NCBI GenBank assembly: GCA_027315365.1
Contig: DAHUYF010000123.1
Location: 16,843 to 80,842 of the forward strand
Reading direction: 5' to 3'
From: Rhodospirillales bacterium
Lineage (GTDB): Bacteria > Pseudomonadota > Alphaproteobacteria > ATCC43930 > CGMCC-115725
DNA length: 64,000 bases
Shown here: positions 9,025 through 17,501 of the stretch, in pieces
Position numbering within the stretch: the stretch's first letter is position 1
Layout of the letters: each line of letters begins with the position of its first letter
Made by a program: the position numbers and the translations under genes
Notes under the pieces: generated by a model
What the model was told of the DNA's origin: nothing
What the model saw: the letters and a program-made list of their open reading frames with translations, nothing else
The model's database searches: none

Positions 9025-10482
9025 ATGGCAACGGCGGCGGTTCGCGCGCGCGAGGAGGAAGAGAAGGACGACATCCCGTTCTTCGCGCCGCATGAGAAGG
9101 TCTATCCCCGCTCGGTCAAGGGACCGCTCCGCCGCCTCAAATGGGCGGTGCTGATCGCCTGCCTCGCGCTCTACTATGTCGGGCCATGGCTGCGCTGGGA
9201 CCGCGGGCCCAACCATCCCGATCAGGCGCTGCTCATCGACATGCCCGGTCGGCGCGCCTATTTCTTCAATATCGAGATCTGGCCGCAGGAGCTCTACTAT
9301 CTCGCGGGGCTGCTGATCATCGGCGCGGTGGCGCTCTTCCTCGTCACCAGCCTCTTCGGCCGGGTGTGGTGCGGCTATACCTGCCCGCAGACGGTCTGGA
9401 CCGACATCTTCCTCTGGGCCGAGCGCCTGATCGAAGGCGACCGGGCGCAGCGCATCCGCCTCGACCAGCAGCCGCTGTCGCTCGCCAAGGCAGCGCGCAA
9501 ATCCGCCAAGCACGCGGCATGGCTGGCCATCGCGCTGGCCACGGGCGGGGCGTGGGTGATGTATTTCAACGATGCTCCGACGCTGCTGCGCGATCTCGTA
9601 ACGCTGCAGGCGAGCCTGGCGCAGGTTTTTTTCATCGGCCTTTTCACCGCCACCACCTATCTTCTGGCCGGCTGGGCGCGCGAGCAGGTCTGCACCTATA
9701 TGTGTCCGTGGCCCCGCATCCAGGCCGCGATGATCGACGAGGAGACTTTCGCCGTCACCTATCGCGACTGGCGCGGCGAACCCCGCGGCAAGCACCGCAA
9801 GGGCGACAGCTGGGGGGGACGCGGCGATTGCGTCGACTGCCGCGCCTGCATCGCCGTCTGTCCCACCGGCATCGACATCCGCGACGGGCTGCAGCTCGAA
9901 TGCATCGGCTGCGGGCTGTGCATCGACGCCTGCAACGAGATCATGGATCGGGTCGGGCGGCCGAAGGGCCTCATCGCCTTCGACACCTACGCCAACCGTG
10001 CAGCGTCGCTCGTCGGCAAAGCGCCGCACCGCCGCTTTCTGCGGCCGCGTACGGCGGTCTATGTCGCGGTGCTGCTGCTCATCTCGACGCTGATCGGCGT
10101 TTCCCTGGCCGAGCGTTCGGGCCTCGAAGTGAGCGTGCTGGCGGACCGCAACCCGCTCTTCGTTCGGCTTTCCGACGGTTCGATCCGCGACGGCTACACG
10201 CTCAAGATCGAAAACGAGCGCGCCGAGGCGGCGGTTTATTCCGTGATCGTGACCGGCCTCGGTCGCGCGCTGATCCACGTCGCGGAGACCGAAGGGCCGC
10301 CCGTGCCGGCTGAGGACGGCGTCACGCTGGCGGTCAGAGGCGACAGCATCGGCACCTTTCGCGTCTATGTACAGGCGGCGAAGGTCGGCGGACCCGAGAC
10401 CCCCTTCACTTTCATGGTGAGGAATGCCGCGACCGGGGAGACTGCGCATTACGACGCGACCTTCCGCGGACCGGAGCATTGA
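9025..10482 (+). CDS. ccoG: cbb3 oxidase assembly polyferredoxin CcoG (RdxA/FixG)
   Basis: A 485-residue membrane protein with two clusters of [4Fe-4S] cysteines. There is a membrane-proximal set (VWCGYTCPQTVW near residue 115 and QVCTYMCPWPRIQ near 222) and a ferredoxin pair (CVDCRACIAVCPTGIDIR and CIGCGLCIDACNE, about 269-310). A C-terminal Ig-like domain follows a further helix. The family is implicated in copper reduction and handling during CuB assembly in CcoN. The ATG at 9025 was chosen because the frame upstream of it is the shadow of ccoP; the ribosome site is weak. It is part of ccoGHIS and follows ccoP directly. Confidence 0.95.
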   Translation: MATAAVRAREEEEKDDIPFFAPHEKVYPRSVKGPLRRLKWAVLIACLALYYVGPWLRWDRGPNHPDQALLIDMPGRRAYFFNIEIWPQELYYLAGLLIIGAVALFLVTSLFGRVWCGYTCPQTVWTDIFLWAERLIEGDRAQRIRLDQQPLSLAKAARKSAKHAAWLAIALATGGAWVMYFNDAPTLLRDLVTLQASLAQVFFIGLFTATTYLLAGWAREQVCTYMCPWPRIQAAMIDEETFAVTYRDWRGEPRGKHRKGDSWGGRGDCVDCRACIAVCPTGIDIRDGLQLECIGCGLCIDACNEIMDRVGRPKGLIAFDTYANRAASLVGKAPHRRFLRPRTAVYVAVLLLISTLIGVSLAERSGLEVSVLADRNPLFVRLSDGSIRDGYTLKIENERAEAAVYSVIVTGLGRALIHVAETEGPPVPAEDGVTLAVRGDSIGTFRVYVQAAKVGGPETPFTFMVRNAATGETAHYDATFRGPEH

Positions 10483-10493
10483 GAGGGCAATCC

Positions 10494-10961
10494 ATGTCCT
10501 GCCGCTGGATCCCCTGGGCCTTTGCCGGCTCGCTTGCCATCGTGGTCGTCGTCAACGGCGCCCTCGCCTATTTCGCCGTCTCCTCCTCCACCGGACTGGT
10601 CAACGACCATCCCTTCGAGGCCGGCAACGGCTACAACCGCGTGCTCGATGCTGCCGCGGCGCAGGACGCGCTGGGCTGGCACGGCGATGTGCGCTTCACC
10701 CCCGCCGGGGCCGGCAAAGGCGAGATCACCGCCCGATTTACCGACCGCGACGGCCGGCCCGTCACCGGTCTTTCGGTCACGGCGCATGTGGTGCGGCCGG
10801 TCGAGTCGCTGCCGGCAGCGACGGTCGCGCTTTCCGAGACCGCGGCGGGCCGCTATGCCGCCGACACGCTGCTGGCCCGGCCGGGCCAGTGGGAAGTTCG
10901 CCTCGCCGCGCGCCGCGGCGCCGACCTCTTCGAGATCGCCCAGCGCATCATCGTGCAATGA
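10494..10961 (+). CDS. ccoH: cbb3 oxidase assembly protein CcoH/FixH
   Basis: A 155-residue protein with one N-terminal membrane anchor (WAFAGSLAIVVVVNGALAYFAV) and a periplasmic beta-rich domain containing the FixH features NGYNRVLDAAAAQ..GW and a C-terminal GQWEVRLAARRG. It is required for cbb3 assembly and associates with subunits during maturation. The ATG at 10494 is preceded by GAGAGGG. Its stop overlaps the ccoI start as ATGA, which indicates translational coupling with the copper ATPase. Confidence 0.93.
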   Translation: MSCRWIPWAFAGSLAIVVVVNGALAYFAVSSSTGLVNDHPFEAGNGYNRVLDAAAAQDALGWHGDVRFTPAGAGKGEITARFTDRDGRPVTGLSVTAHVVRPVESLPAATVALSETAAGRYAADTLLARPGQWEVRLAARRGADLFEIAQRIIVQ

Positions 10962-13336
10962 CCGCCGCCCTCGCCCTTGCCGCGGACCCGCCGCCTCTTG
11001 CCGGCACGGTCGCGCTCTGCACCCATTGCGGCGCGGCGCTGGCGGACGGCAAGAGCGATTTCTGCTGCGGTGGCTGCGCTGCCGCCCATCGGCTGATCGA
11101 GGAGCTCGGTCTCGAGCGCTACTACGCCGGCCGCCGCCTCGATCCGCAGCAGCCCGCGCCGCGGCCGTCGGAGGAGCCGACCGCGCCCATTGCGCCCTAT
11201 GCCGAGACGCGCCCGGATGGTGCGCTCGACGTCCAGCTCATGGTCGACGGCCTCCATTGCGCCGCCTGCGTCTGGCTGATCGAGAGCGTGCTGGCGCGCC
11301 AGACGGAGGTCGTCGAGGCGCGCGTCAACCTGACCAGCCGGCGACTGCGTCTCGCCTGGCGCGGCGGTCCCGAGCCAGGCGAGCGGCTCGTCGGACTCGT
11401 GCAGCGGCTCGGCTATCGCGTCGTTCCCTTCGACCCGGAGCGCGGCGCCCGCGAGACGTCCGGGGAGGAGCGGCGCCTGCTGCGCGCGCTGGCCGTCGCC
11501 GGCTTCGCCGCCGGCAACGTCATGCTGCTGTCGGTTGCGGTCTGGGCCGGCGTCGGCGGCGAGATGGGGCGGGCGACGCGCGACCTGCTGCATTGGGTGT
11601 CGGCGCTGATCGCGCTTCCGGCGGTTGCCTATGCCGGCCAGCCTTTCTTCCGCTCCGCGTGGCGCGCGCTCGGCAACCGGCGCATGAACATGGACGTGCC
11701 GATCGCCACCGCCGTGACGCTGGCGACGGCGATGAGCCTCTATGAGACCGTTCGCTCGCGGCCGGAGGCGTATTTCGAATCGGCGGTGATGCTGCTGTTC
11801 TTCCTGCTGGTCGGCCGCTATCTCGACCTGCGTGCCCGTGGCCGCGCCCGCTCCGCCGCCGAGCGCCTGGTGGCTTTGATGGCCCAGTCCGCGACGGTGA
11901 TCGACGCCGCCGGCAACACCCGGCGCGCGCCTGCCGCGTCGCTCGCGGCGGGCGACCATGTGCTGGTCGCCGCCGGCGAGCGCATCGCCGTCGACGGCCG
12001 CGTCGGCGAAGGCCGCTCGTCGGTCGACAAGAGCCTCATCGACGGCGAGAGCCTGCCCGCCGATGTCGGCCCAGGAAGTAGCGTGCTCGCGGGGATGGTC
12101 AATCTCGCCGCGCCACTGCGGCTCACCGTCACCGCCACCGGCGAGCGCACCTTCCTGGCCGAAATCGTACGACTGATGGAAGCGGCCGAGCAGGGACATG
12201 CGCGGCTCGTCGTGCTGGCCGACCGCGTCGCGCGACTCTACGCACCGGTGGTGCATCTGCTGGCGCTTGCCACCTTCGCCGCCTGGCTATTCCTGGCGCC
12301 CTGGCAGGATGCCCTCCTCAACGCGGTGGCGGTCCTCATCATCACCTGCCCCTGCGCGCTCGGCCTCGCGGTTCCCGCGGTGCAGGTGATCGCCAGCGGC
12401 CGGCTGCTGCGCCGCGGAATCCTGCTGAAATCGGCGACGGCACTGGAGCGGCTCGCCGCCATCGACACCGTGGTCTTCGACAAGACCGGCACCCTCACCC
12501 TCGGCCGACTGGCGCTGCGCGAGGATCCCGGCATCGACCGCAGCGACCTCCTTCTCGCCTCGGCGCTGGCGGCGGCAAGCCGGCACCCGCTGAGCCAAGC
12601 CCTGCGCCGCGCCTGCCCGGACGCGGCGCCGCTCGCGGGCGCCAGCGAACATCCCGGCGCGGGGCTCAGCGCAGCAGCCGCCGAGGGCGAAATCCGGTTG
12701 GGAAGCCGCGCCTTTTGCGGCGTCGGCACGGCTCAGGACGAGGGGCTGCCGGAGCTGTGGTTGAGGCGCCCCGGCAAGGCCGCGCAGCGCTTCCGCTTCG
12801 TCGACACCCTCCGTCCCGATGCGGTTCGGGTGGTCCGAGAGCTGCGGCAGCGAGGAAAGCGCGTCCTGCTGCTGTCCGGCGACCGGGCGGGCGCCGTTGC
12901 CGCCCTGGCCCGGGATCTCGGCATCGGCGAGTGGCAGGCGGGCCTGCTGCCGCAAGCCAAATGCGCGGTACTCGCCGGCCTCGCAGCCGAAGGACGCAAG
13001 GCGCTGATGGTCGGCGACGGTCTCAACGACGCGCCGGCGCTTGCCGCCGCCTTCGTCTCGATGTCGCCGGCAACCGCCGCCGATGTCAGCCAGACCGCCG
13101 CCGATGTGATCTTCCAGGGACAGTCGCTCGAGGCAGTGGCCGAAACGCTGGCGGTCGCGCGGCAAAGCGCCCGCCGCGTGCGCGAGAATATCGGCTTCGC
13201 CATCGCCTACAACGTGATCGCCGTACCCCTCGCCATGCTGGGGTTGGTGACGCCGCCGCTCGCCGCGGCGGCCATGTCGGGCTCGTCGCTGGCCGTCGTC
13301 GGCAACGCGCTGCGGCTGACCCGGAGGCGACGGTGA
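10958..13336 (+). CDS. ccoI: Copper-translocating P-type ATPase CcoI/FixI
   Basis: A 792-residue P1B ATPase that supplies copper for CuB of the cbb3 oxidase. N-terminal cysteines (CTHC at 21-24, FCCGGC at 35-40) form the zinc-ribbon-like domain typical of CcoI. A heavy-metal domain has GLHCAACVW (Cys101, Cys104). The transmembrane metal site is CPC at 464-466, the phosphorylated Asp508 lies in DKTGTLT, and VGDGLNDAPAL forms the hinge. The CcoI group is the slow copper exporter used for cuproenzyme assembly rather than detoxification. The ATG overlaps the ccoH stop and its own stop overlaps the ccoS GTG start, so the assembly genes are tightly coupled. Confidence 0.95.
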   Translation: MTAALALAADPPPLAGTVALCTHCGAALADGKSDFCCGGCAAAHRLIEELGLERYYAGRRLDPQQPAPRPSEEPTAPIAPYAETRPDGALDVQLMVDGLHCAACVWLIESVLARQTEVVEARVNLTSRRLRLAWRGGPEPGERLVGLVQRLGYRVVPFDPERGARETSGEERRLLRALAVAGFAAGNVMLLSVAVWAGVGGEMGRATRDLLHWVSALIALPAVAYAGQPFFRSAWRALGNRRMNMDVPIATAVTLATAMSLYETVRSRPEAYFESAVMLLFFLLVGRYLDLRARGRARSAAERLVALMAQSATVIDAAGNTRRAPAASLAAGDHVLVAAGERIAVDGRVGEGRSSVDKSLIDGESLPADVGPGSSVLAGMVNLAAPLRLTVTATGERTFLAEIVRLMEAAEQGHARLVVLADRVARLYAPVVHLLALATFAAWLFLAPWQDALLNAVAVLIITCPCALGLAVPAVQVIASGRLLRRGILLKSATALERLAAIDTVVFDKTGTLTLGRLALREDPGIDRSDLLLASALAAASRHPLSQALRRACPDAAPLAGASEHPGAGLSAAAAEGEIRLGSRAFCGVGTAQDEGLPELWLRRPGKAAQRFRFVDTLRPDAVRVVRELRQRGKRVLLLSGDRAGAVAALARDLGIGEWQAGLLPQAKCAVLAGLAAEGRKALMVGDGLNDAPALAAAFVSMSPATAADVSQTAADVIFQGQSLEAVAETLAVARQSARRVRENIGFAIAYNVIAVPLAMLGLVTPPLAAAAMSGSSLAVVGNALRLTRRRR

Positions 13337-13530
13337 ACGGGCTGCTGCTGCTCATCCCGATCGCTCTGGCGCTGGGGCTCGGCGGTCTCGCGGCGTTTCT
13401 CTGGGCCCTCCGCTCCGGCCAGTTCGACGACCTCGACGGCGCCGCTGGCCGCATTCTGTTCGACGAACCGGCCGCTCCCACCTCGCCGCCTTCCTCGCCC
13501 GTTGCGCAACGTCCCAGGAGATCGCCATGA
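13333..13530 (+). CDS. ccoS: cbb3 oxidase maturation protein CcoS
   Basis: A 65-residue single-span protein starting at GTG 13333, in a GTGA overlap with the ccoI stop. It opens MNGLLLLIPIALALGLGG and carries the family signature WALRSGQFDDLDGAAGRILFDE just after the helix. CcoS is needed for heme and copper insertion into CcoN. Its Pro- and Ala-rich C-terminal tail is variable in the family. The stop overlaps the next small membrane gene as ATGA. Confidence 0.95.
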   Translation: MNGLLLLIPIALALGLGGLAAFLWALRSGQFDDLDGAAGRILFDEPAAPTSPPSSPVAQRPRRSP

Positions 13531-13712
13531 CCAGCTCGCTTCTCGGTATCTTCGCCGCTCTGCTCGCGCTCCTCGGCGCCGTGCTCGCCGCGCACGCCAT
13601 CGACACCGGCATGTTCACCTTCGGGCTCGGTCTGCTGGGCTTCGGCGTTTTCTTTGTGTATTGGCTGATGAAGGATCATTTCGACCAGCGTGAAGCGGCG
13701 CCGAAGACCTGA
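13527..13712 (+). CDS. Small membrane protein in the ccoGHIS operon, unknown
   Basis: A 61-residue protein with two likely membrane segments: SSLLGIFAALLALLGAVLAAH at the N-terminus and FTFGLGLLGFGVFFVYWLM, ending in a charged KDHFDQREAAPKT tail. The ATG overlaps the ccoS stop by four bases (ATGA), so it belongs to the assembly operon. I do not recognise a named family. Small two-helix proteins at this position are plausible oxidase accessory subunits, but nothing in the sequence proves a role. It lies between ccoS and chaB. Confidence 0.75.
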   Translation: MTSSLLGIFAALLALLGAVLAAHAIDTGMFTFGLGLLGFGVFFVYWLMKDHFDQREAAPKT

Positions 13713-13727
13713 CCCCGGCGATCGCCC

Positions 13728-13946
13728 ATGCCCTATGCCAGCAACGACGACCTGCCGCTGGCGATCCGCGGCCATCTGCCGCCGCACGCGCAGGACATCT
13801 TTCGCGCGGCGTTCAACAGCGCCTGGGCCAGCTATGGCGCGCGCGAGCCCGCACGGCGCGAAGAGATCGCCCACCGCGTCGCCTGGGCCGCGGTCAAGCG
13901 GCGCTATCGCAGAGCGGGCGACGCGTGGGTGCCGATAGCCGACTGA
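13728..13946 (+). CDS. chaB: ChaB-family protein
   Basis: A 72-residue protein with the ChaB fold: MPYASNDDLPLAIRGHLPPHAQDIFRAAFNSAW is the typical P-x-x-L-P-x-x-(I/V)-(K/R)-x-x-LP-x-(H/G)-AQ-x-I-(F/Y) start, ending in WAAVKRRYRRAGDAWVP. ChaB was named as a putative cation-transport regulator next to ChaA, but ChaB-like proteins occur widely without it and their role is unclear. It follows the cco assembly genes by 15 nt and is probably the last gene of the operon; a short hairpin follows it. Confidence 0.9.
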   Translation: MPYASNDDLPLAIRGHLPPHAQDIFRAAFNSAWASYGAREPARREEIAHRVAWAAVKRRYRRAGDAWVPIAD

Positions 13947-13962
13947 AGCGCCCGGTGGCGCT
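13947..13962. terminator. Short GC hairpin between convergent genes
   Basis: The 6-bp inverted repeat AGCGCC/GGCGCT with a 4-nt loop begins right after the chaB stop and touches the stop of the convergent gene at 13962. There is no T-run on either side, so its function as a bidirectional terminator is only inferred. Confidence 0.4.
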
Positions 13963-14402
13963 CACGCGATGTCGGCGAAATGATGCGACAGCTCGGCGAG
14001 CGGAGTTTTGGTCAGATCCTTGGCGATTTCGGCCTTGAGCTTGGCGCGGGTGCCGTCGTCGAGCCCGACCCGCAGCTCGGCCAGCGCCCGCGGCGCGGCA
14101 TAAAGGACCAACTCGTCGAAGGCGCCCTCGGCGGACGCCGCGTTGAGGCGGCCGGCGATCTGTCGGACGAAGGCCGCCTTGCGCTCGCGATGCGGATCCG
14201 AACGCTGCTCGACCGCGTGGTGCGCCGTCGTGGCGCTTTCGTGCTGGCGGCCGGGCCGGTCGCTCACGATGTCGCGCGTCGGCACATGCGCCCCCGGCGC
14301 GTCGTATTCCGCGACGATCTCATAGCCCTCGCCACGGCGGGTCACGAAGCGCGCGCGGCTGCCATCCGCGAGAACAAACCAGACGATGCGCCGTTTGGGC
14401 AT
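13962..14402 (-). CDS. Host-attachment-type protein (AtsE-like, PF10116 family)
   Basis: A 146-residue cytosolic protein. The ATG at 14402 is preceded by AGGAGGG, so the longer reading frame upstream is discarded. It opens MPKRRIVWFVLADGSRARFV and carries GRQHESATTAHHAVEQRSDPHRERKAAF and FDELVLYAAPRALAELR, as in the family first described for attachment of Agrobacterium to host cells. The fold resembles eRF1/Pelota-like domains, and the biochemical role is unknown. An FNR/FixK box 100 bp upstream lies across the end of the upstream transpeptidase gene, so this gene probably has its own low-oxygen promoter. Confidence 0.85.
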   Translation of the reverse strand: MPKRRIVWFVLADGSRARFVTRRGEGYEIVAEYDAPGAHVPTRDIVSDRPGRQHESATTAHHAVEQRSDPHRERKAAFVRQIAGRLNAASAEGAFDELVLYAAPRALAELRVGLDDGTRAKLKAEIAKDLTKTPLAELSHHFADIA

Positions 14403-14498
14403 GCTGCCCTCCTTTTCCTGCCGCAGGGGAAAACGCTCCCCGCGATCTTCGGTGACCGAACCGAGAAAAAAGCCTATGCCGCCGCGACCGCCGCGGCG

Positions 14499-14512
14499 TT
14501 GACCTGGGTCAA
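14499..14512. promoter_or_regulatory. FNR/FixK-type box (TTGACCTGGGTCAA)
   Basis: Exact palindrome centred 103 bp upstream of the host-attachment-type gene. It includes the stop codon of the upstream L,D-transpeptidase gene (14509-14511), so it combines a coding end and a promoter element. Confidence 0.75.
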
Positions 14513-15474
14513 TAGGGAACCGGCCGCGTGATCTGTACCGCGACGCCGTCGCGCCGCAGTTCCGCCAGGTGGACGGTGTACCAGTCGACGCGGGCGACAT
14601 CCTCGCCCGCCGCCTTGGTCACGAGGCCGTCGGCGTCGGCGGCCTCGCTCGAGCGCGGGACGCCCTCAGTCTCGAGGCTATCCGCGTCCGCCTGTGTCGG
14701 ATGGACCTCGAGATAGAGTTCGCCGGCCGACCAGCCGATCTTGATTGGCTGGTTCACCACCGTCACCCGCGTGCCGACCGCGACGGCGCGATAGAGCCAT
14801 TCGATGTCCCGGGGATAAAGGCGGATGCAGCCATGGCTGTCGCGCCGGCCGATGCTGTAAGGCTTGTTCGTGCCGTGGATGGCGTAGCCGGTCCAGCCGA
14901 GATAGAGCGCGTAATCGCCCATGGGATTGTCGGGCCCCGGACCGATCGATGGCGGCAAGTCGGGATCTTCCTCGTGCTCCGATTTCGTCGGGACCCAGAC
15001 GGGATGGACGCGCTTGTCCACGATCTCGGTGCGCCCGACCGGCGTCTCCCAGCCTTCGTCGCCGATGCCGATCGGAAAGCTCCGCGGCTCGCCCTTAGGC
15101 GGATAATAATAAAGGCGCATATCCGGCAGGTTGATGACGATGCCCCGGCGCGGCGCGTCGGGCAGAACGTGCTGCGAGGGCAAGGTCAGCACCTTGCCGG
15201 CGCCGGGCAACCATGGATCGATGCCGGGATTCGCGGCGCGTATCTCGACATAGCCGATGTCATGATCCCGGGCGATGTCGAGCAGCGTATCCCGGCTCTG
15301 CGTCACATAGATCTCGGGAATGCCGATCACGTCGCCGGCAAGCGCGCGAGCCTGCGTATCGAGCGCGAGGAACGCGATGCTCGCCGCAAGCGCCAGGCGG
15401 CGGCGCCATCCGAGCGGCAAGGTTGGCGACGCGGAAGCGACCCTGACCGGGCGGCGCCAATACCCTACGGGCAT
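14509..15474 (-). CDS. L,D-transpeptidase (YkuD, ErfK/YbiS type)
   Basis: A 321-residue exported protein from ATG 15474. A basic n-region with WRRRLALAASIAFLALDTQARALA acts as signal peptide, followed by a LysM-like segment (IYVTQSRDTLLDIARDHDIGYVEIRAANPG) and a YkuD domain with IHGTNKPYSIGRRDSHGCIRLYPRDIEWLY, where HGTN and SHGCIR carry the catalytic His and Cys. It should form 3-3 peptidoglycan crosslinks or attach proteins to murein in the periplasm. No ribosome site precedes ATG 15474; a TTG at 15420 (giving MPLGWRRRLALA) is an alternative that would yield a more compact signal peptide. It is divergent to a second YkuD gene. Confidence 0.9.
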   Translation of the reverse strand: MPVGYWRRPVRVASASPTLPLGWRRRLALAASIAFLALDTQARALAGDVIGIPEIYVTQSRDTLLDIARDHDIGYVEIRAANPGIDPWLPGAGKVLTLPSQHVLPDAPRRGIVINLPDMRLYYYPPKGEPRSFPIGIGDEGWETPVGRTEIVDKRVHPVWVPTKSEHEEDPDLPPSIGPGPDNPMGDYALYLGWTGYAIHGTNKPYSIGRRDSHGCIRLYPRDIEWLYRAVAVGTRVTVVNQPIKIGWSAGELYLEVHPTQADADSLETEGVPRSSEAADADGLVTKAAGEDVARVDWYTVHLAELRRDGVAVQITRPVPY

Positions 15475-15487
15475 TGACGTACATCCA
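15474..15487. promoter_or_regulatory. Degenerate FNR/FixK-type box (TTGACGTACATCCA)
   Basis: Near match (the second half-site reads TCCA instead of TCAA) between the two divergent transpeptidase genes. It overlaps the annotated start of the minus-strand gene, and would fit a -41.5 position for the plus-strand gene starting at 15547 or for the TTG at 15420. Confidence 0.35.
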
Positions 15488-15546
15488 TGCGCCAAGTATG
15501 CCGAGCCCGCGCCAAGAACAGCCTTGGCCGGAAGCAGGGCTCTGCC

Positions 15547-16071
15547 ATGCCGTTTCGCGGCCATAGCCGACGTGTCGCGATACTTTTCCTCGTGCTCATC
15601 TTTGCCGCGGTCGCGACGGCGCCACCGGCCGCGGCGCAGACGATCGGGAAGGCGGATCGAATCCTGGTCCTCAAGGCAAAGCGTAGATTGCTGCTGCTGC
15701 GCGGCGGCGTCGTGCTCAAATCCTACCCGATCGCGCTCGGCTCGCATCCCCGCGGGCCGAAACGCCGCGAAGGCGACGGCAGGACGCCCGAAGGCCTCTA
15801 CGTCATTGACGGCCGGCTGGCCCGGACGCCCTACCACCTGGCGCTCCACATCTCCTATCCCGACGCGCGCGACATAAGGCGCGCCCGCACGGCCGGCAGG
15901 GATCCCGGCGACGCGATCCTGATCCACGGCATGCCGGCCCCCTTCGGGCGCACGGATCCGGTTCGCTTCTACCGCGATTGGACGAATGGCTGCATCGCGG
16001 TGGGCAACATCGCCATCGAGGAGATATGGAACGCGGTCGATGACGGCACACCCATCGAGATAAGGCCTTAG
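15547..16071 (+). CDS. L,D-transpeptidase family protein (YkuD, YafK-like)
   Basis: A 174-residue exported protein starting at ATG 15547 (MPFRGHSRRVAILFLVLIFA), which gives a clean signal peptide ending near PPAAAQ. An in-frame ATG at 15487 would add 20 basic residues and is less likely. The YkuD core is KSYPIALGSHPRGPKRREGDGRTPEG, with catalytic HGMPAPFG and TNGCIAV. It lacks the LysM-like segment of its divergent neighbour and is closer to YafK/DpaA-like enzymes, some of which remove rather than form murein links. Two unlike YkuD proteins facing away from one control region suggest coordinated wall remodelling. Confidence 0.88.
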   Translation: MPFRGHSRRVAILFLVLIFAAVATAPPAAAQTIGKADRILVLKAKRRLLLLRGGVVLKSYPIALGSHPRGPKRREGDGRTPEGLYVIDGRLARTPYHLALHISYPDARDIRRARTAGRDPGDAILIHGMPAPFGRTDPVRFYRDWTNGCIAVGNIAIEEIWNAVDDGTPIEIRP

Positions 16072-16155
16072 CAACGGTCTGGAGGCCCGAGGGGCATGGC
16101 GCAGGGGCCGCGGCAGCGAACGGCACCGGCACCTTCAGGCACTTGGCCACAGGCG

Positions 16156-16812
16156 CTAGGGCCGGACCAGCTCGATGCGATCCTCGACCTGCGCCACGCC
16201 GGGCGCGGACCATGCGGCGCGCTCGATCGCCTCGCGCTCGATCCAGGCATTGACCTTGCCCGCCAGGGTGACCTTGCTGCCGGACACCGTCACCGTGACT
16301 TTTCCGGCCTCGACCTCGGCATTGCGCTCGAGCGCGGCGCGGATCGTCGCCTGCACGTCCTCGGCGCGCAATTTCGGCGCGATGGCGATGTCGTTGATGA
16401 CGGATCGAACGCCTCCCAGCTTGCGCACGTCGGCTTCGGCCTCGGCACGCTGGAACTGCCAGTCGACGTCGCCGCTCAAGGTGACGATGCCGTGCTCGAC
16501 CTTGACGCCGATCCGATCGCGGGGAACCATCGCGTCCCAACTCAGGATCTGCACCGCGCGCGCCGCGATCTCCTCATCGGCCGTCTTGCGGTCGCCCGGC
16601 AACCTTACTTCGAGTTCCTGGGCGACGGCCTTGACGCCCTTCACCCGCCGCGCCGTGCGCTCCGCGGCGAATTTCTCGACGAAGCTGTCGACGTGACCCG
16701 ACAGCGTGACCACGCCGCCGCGGACGCTGATGCCGATGTGCGCAGCATTGACGCTGGGCTCAAATTCCATCTCGTCGATCACCCGCTGCTGCAAGATCAG
16801 GTCGTCCTTCAT
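16156..16812 (-). CDS. Triple BON-domain protein
   Basis: A 218-residue protein starting at ATG 16812 behind GGAGGA. It contains three BON repeats of about 70 residues, each with the hydrophobic GxVTLSGxV core: GGVVTLSGHVDS (near 32), HGIVTLSGDVDW (near 106) and GSKVTLAGKVNA (near 180). No signal peptide is seen, which differs from OsmY-like periplasmic BON proteins and suggests a cytosolic role. BON domains are thought to bind phospholipid or act in osmotic and stress responses. A perfect FNR/FixK box is centred about 85 bp upstream, so the gene is a probable member of the low-oxygen regulon. Confidence 0.88.
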   Translation of the reverse strand: MKDDLILQQRVIDEMEFEPSVNAAHIGISVRGGVVTLSGHVDSFVEKFAAERTARRVKGVKAVAQELEVRLPGDRKTADEEIAARAVQILSWDAMVPRDRIGVKVEHGIVTLSGDVDWQFQRAEAEADVRKLGGVRSVINDIAIAPKLRAEDVQATIRAALERNAEVEAGKVTVTVSGSKVTLAGKVNAWIEREAIERAAWSAPGVAQVEDRIELVRP

Positions 16813-16889
16813 GGCGATCTCCTCCGAGAGCCGCTCCCCGCAAGCACGGGGAATGGCCCGCAGCATCGGGACTCGCACGGAACGCCGCA

Positions 16890-16903
16890 TTGATCTGCGT
16901 CAA
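16890..16903. promoter_or_regulatory. FNR/FixK-type box for the BON gene (TTGATCTGCGTCAA)
   Basis: Exact palindrome; a -41.5 position would start transcription near 16855, giving a leader of about 43 nt to the BON gene. Confidence 0.75.
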
Positions 16904-17501
16904 CCCGCGCCGGCCGATCGGCGGATCGGCTCGAGCCCCTCCGCGACCGGACGAGTTCCGCGCCAAAATTTAACACAAGGCGGGACATCGGGCTCGGCTT
17001 ATGACCGTGGCGGTCGGGCATCGCCGGCCGTAGCGGCCGCCGGGTTGCGGCCGAGCTATCGTAAGTGGCGCCTCGAATATTCGCCCGCACCTCCCGGGGA
17101 AGCCGCTGAGCCACCCCGGCTCGGCGGCGAGGCTGCCGCCAGGTCAGGAGCTCTGAACGTTAAATGCTGACGCATTCCAAGCGAGTCGACGATGGCGATG
17201 GGCCGATCAGGCATGGAAACCTCGTCCGGGCGCGCGCGCCCAATGGTCGCACCACGCTGATTGGCCGGGTTGAGGTTGAGGATGCCGTCCGGTGGTGCGT
17301 CACTTTGCCCGGAGCCGGCAGCCGCGCAAGCCGCGTCGGCGCGGACCGACTAGCCCACAGAATTCATACCACTAATTCGCCGCGGGCGGCCTCACGATAC
17401 ATGAACGCCGCTCGATCGGGTCGAGATGCGCGACGTTCTGACCGGTTAGCAGAGCATGCGGGAGTTGAGAATATGTCGTCTTGTCTGACACGGAGAGTAA
17501 A
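16904..17501. other. Intergenic stretch without a supported gene
   Basis: About 600 bases between the BON promoter and the small gene at 17502. An open frame at 17164-17505 encodes a basic, low-hydrophobicity sequence with no family resemblance and runs past the better start at 17502, so I do not call it. Its AT content is locally higher just before 17502, as expected for a promoter. No repeat, RNA gene or FNR/FixK box was found here. Confidence 0.5.
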
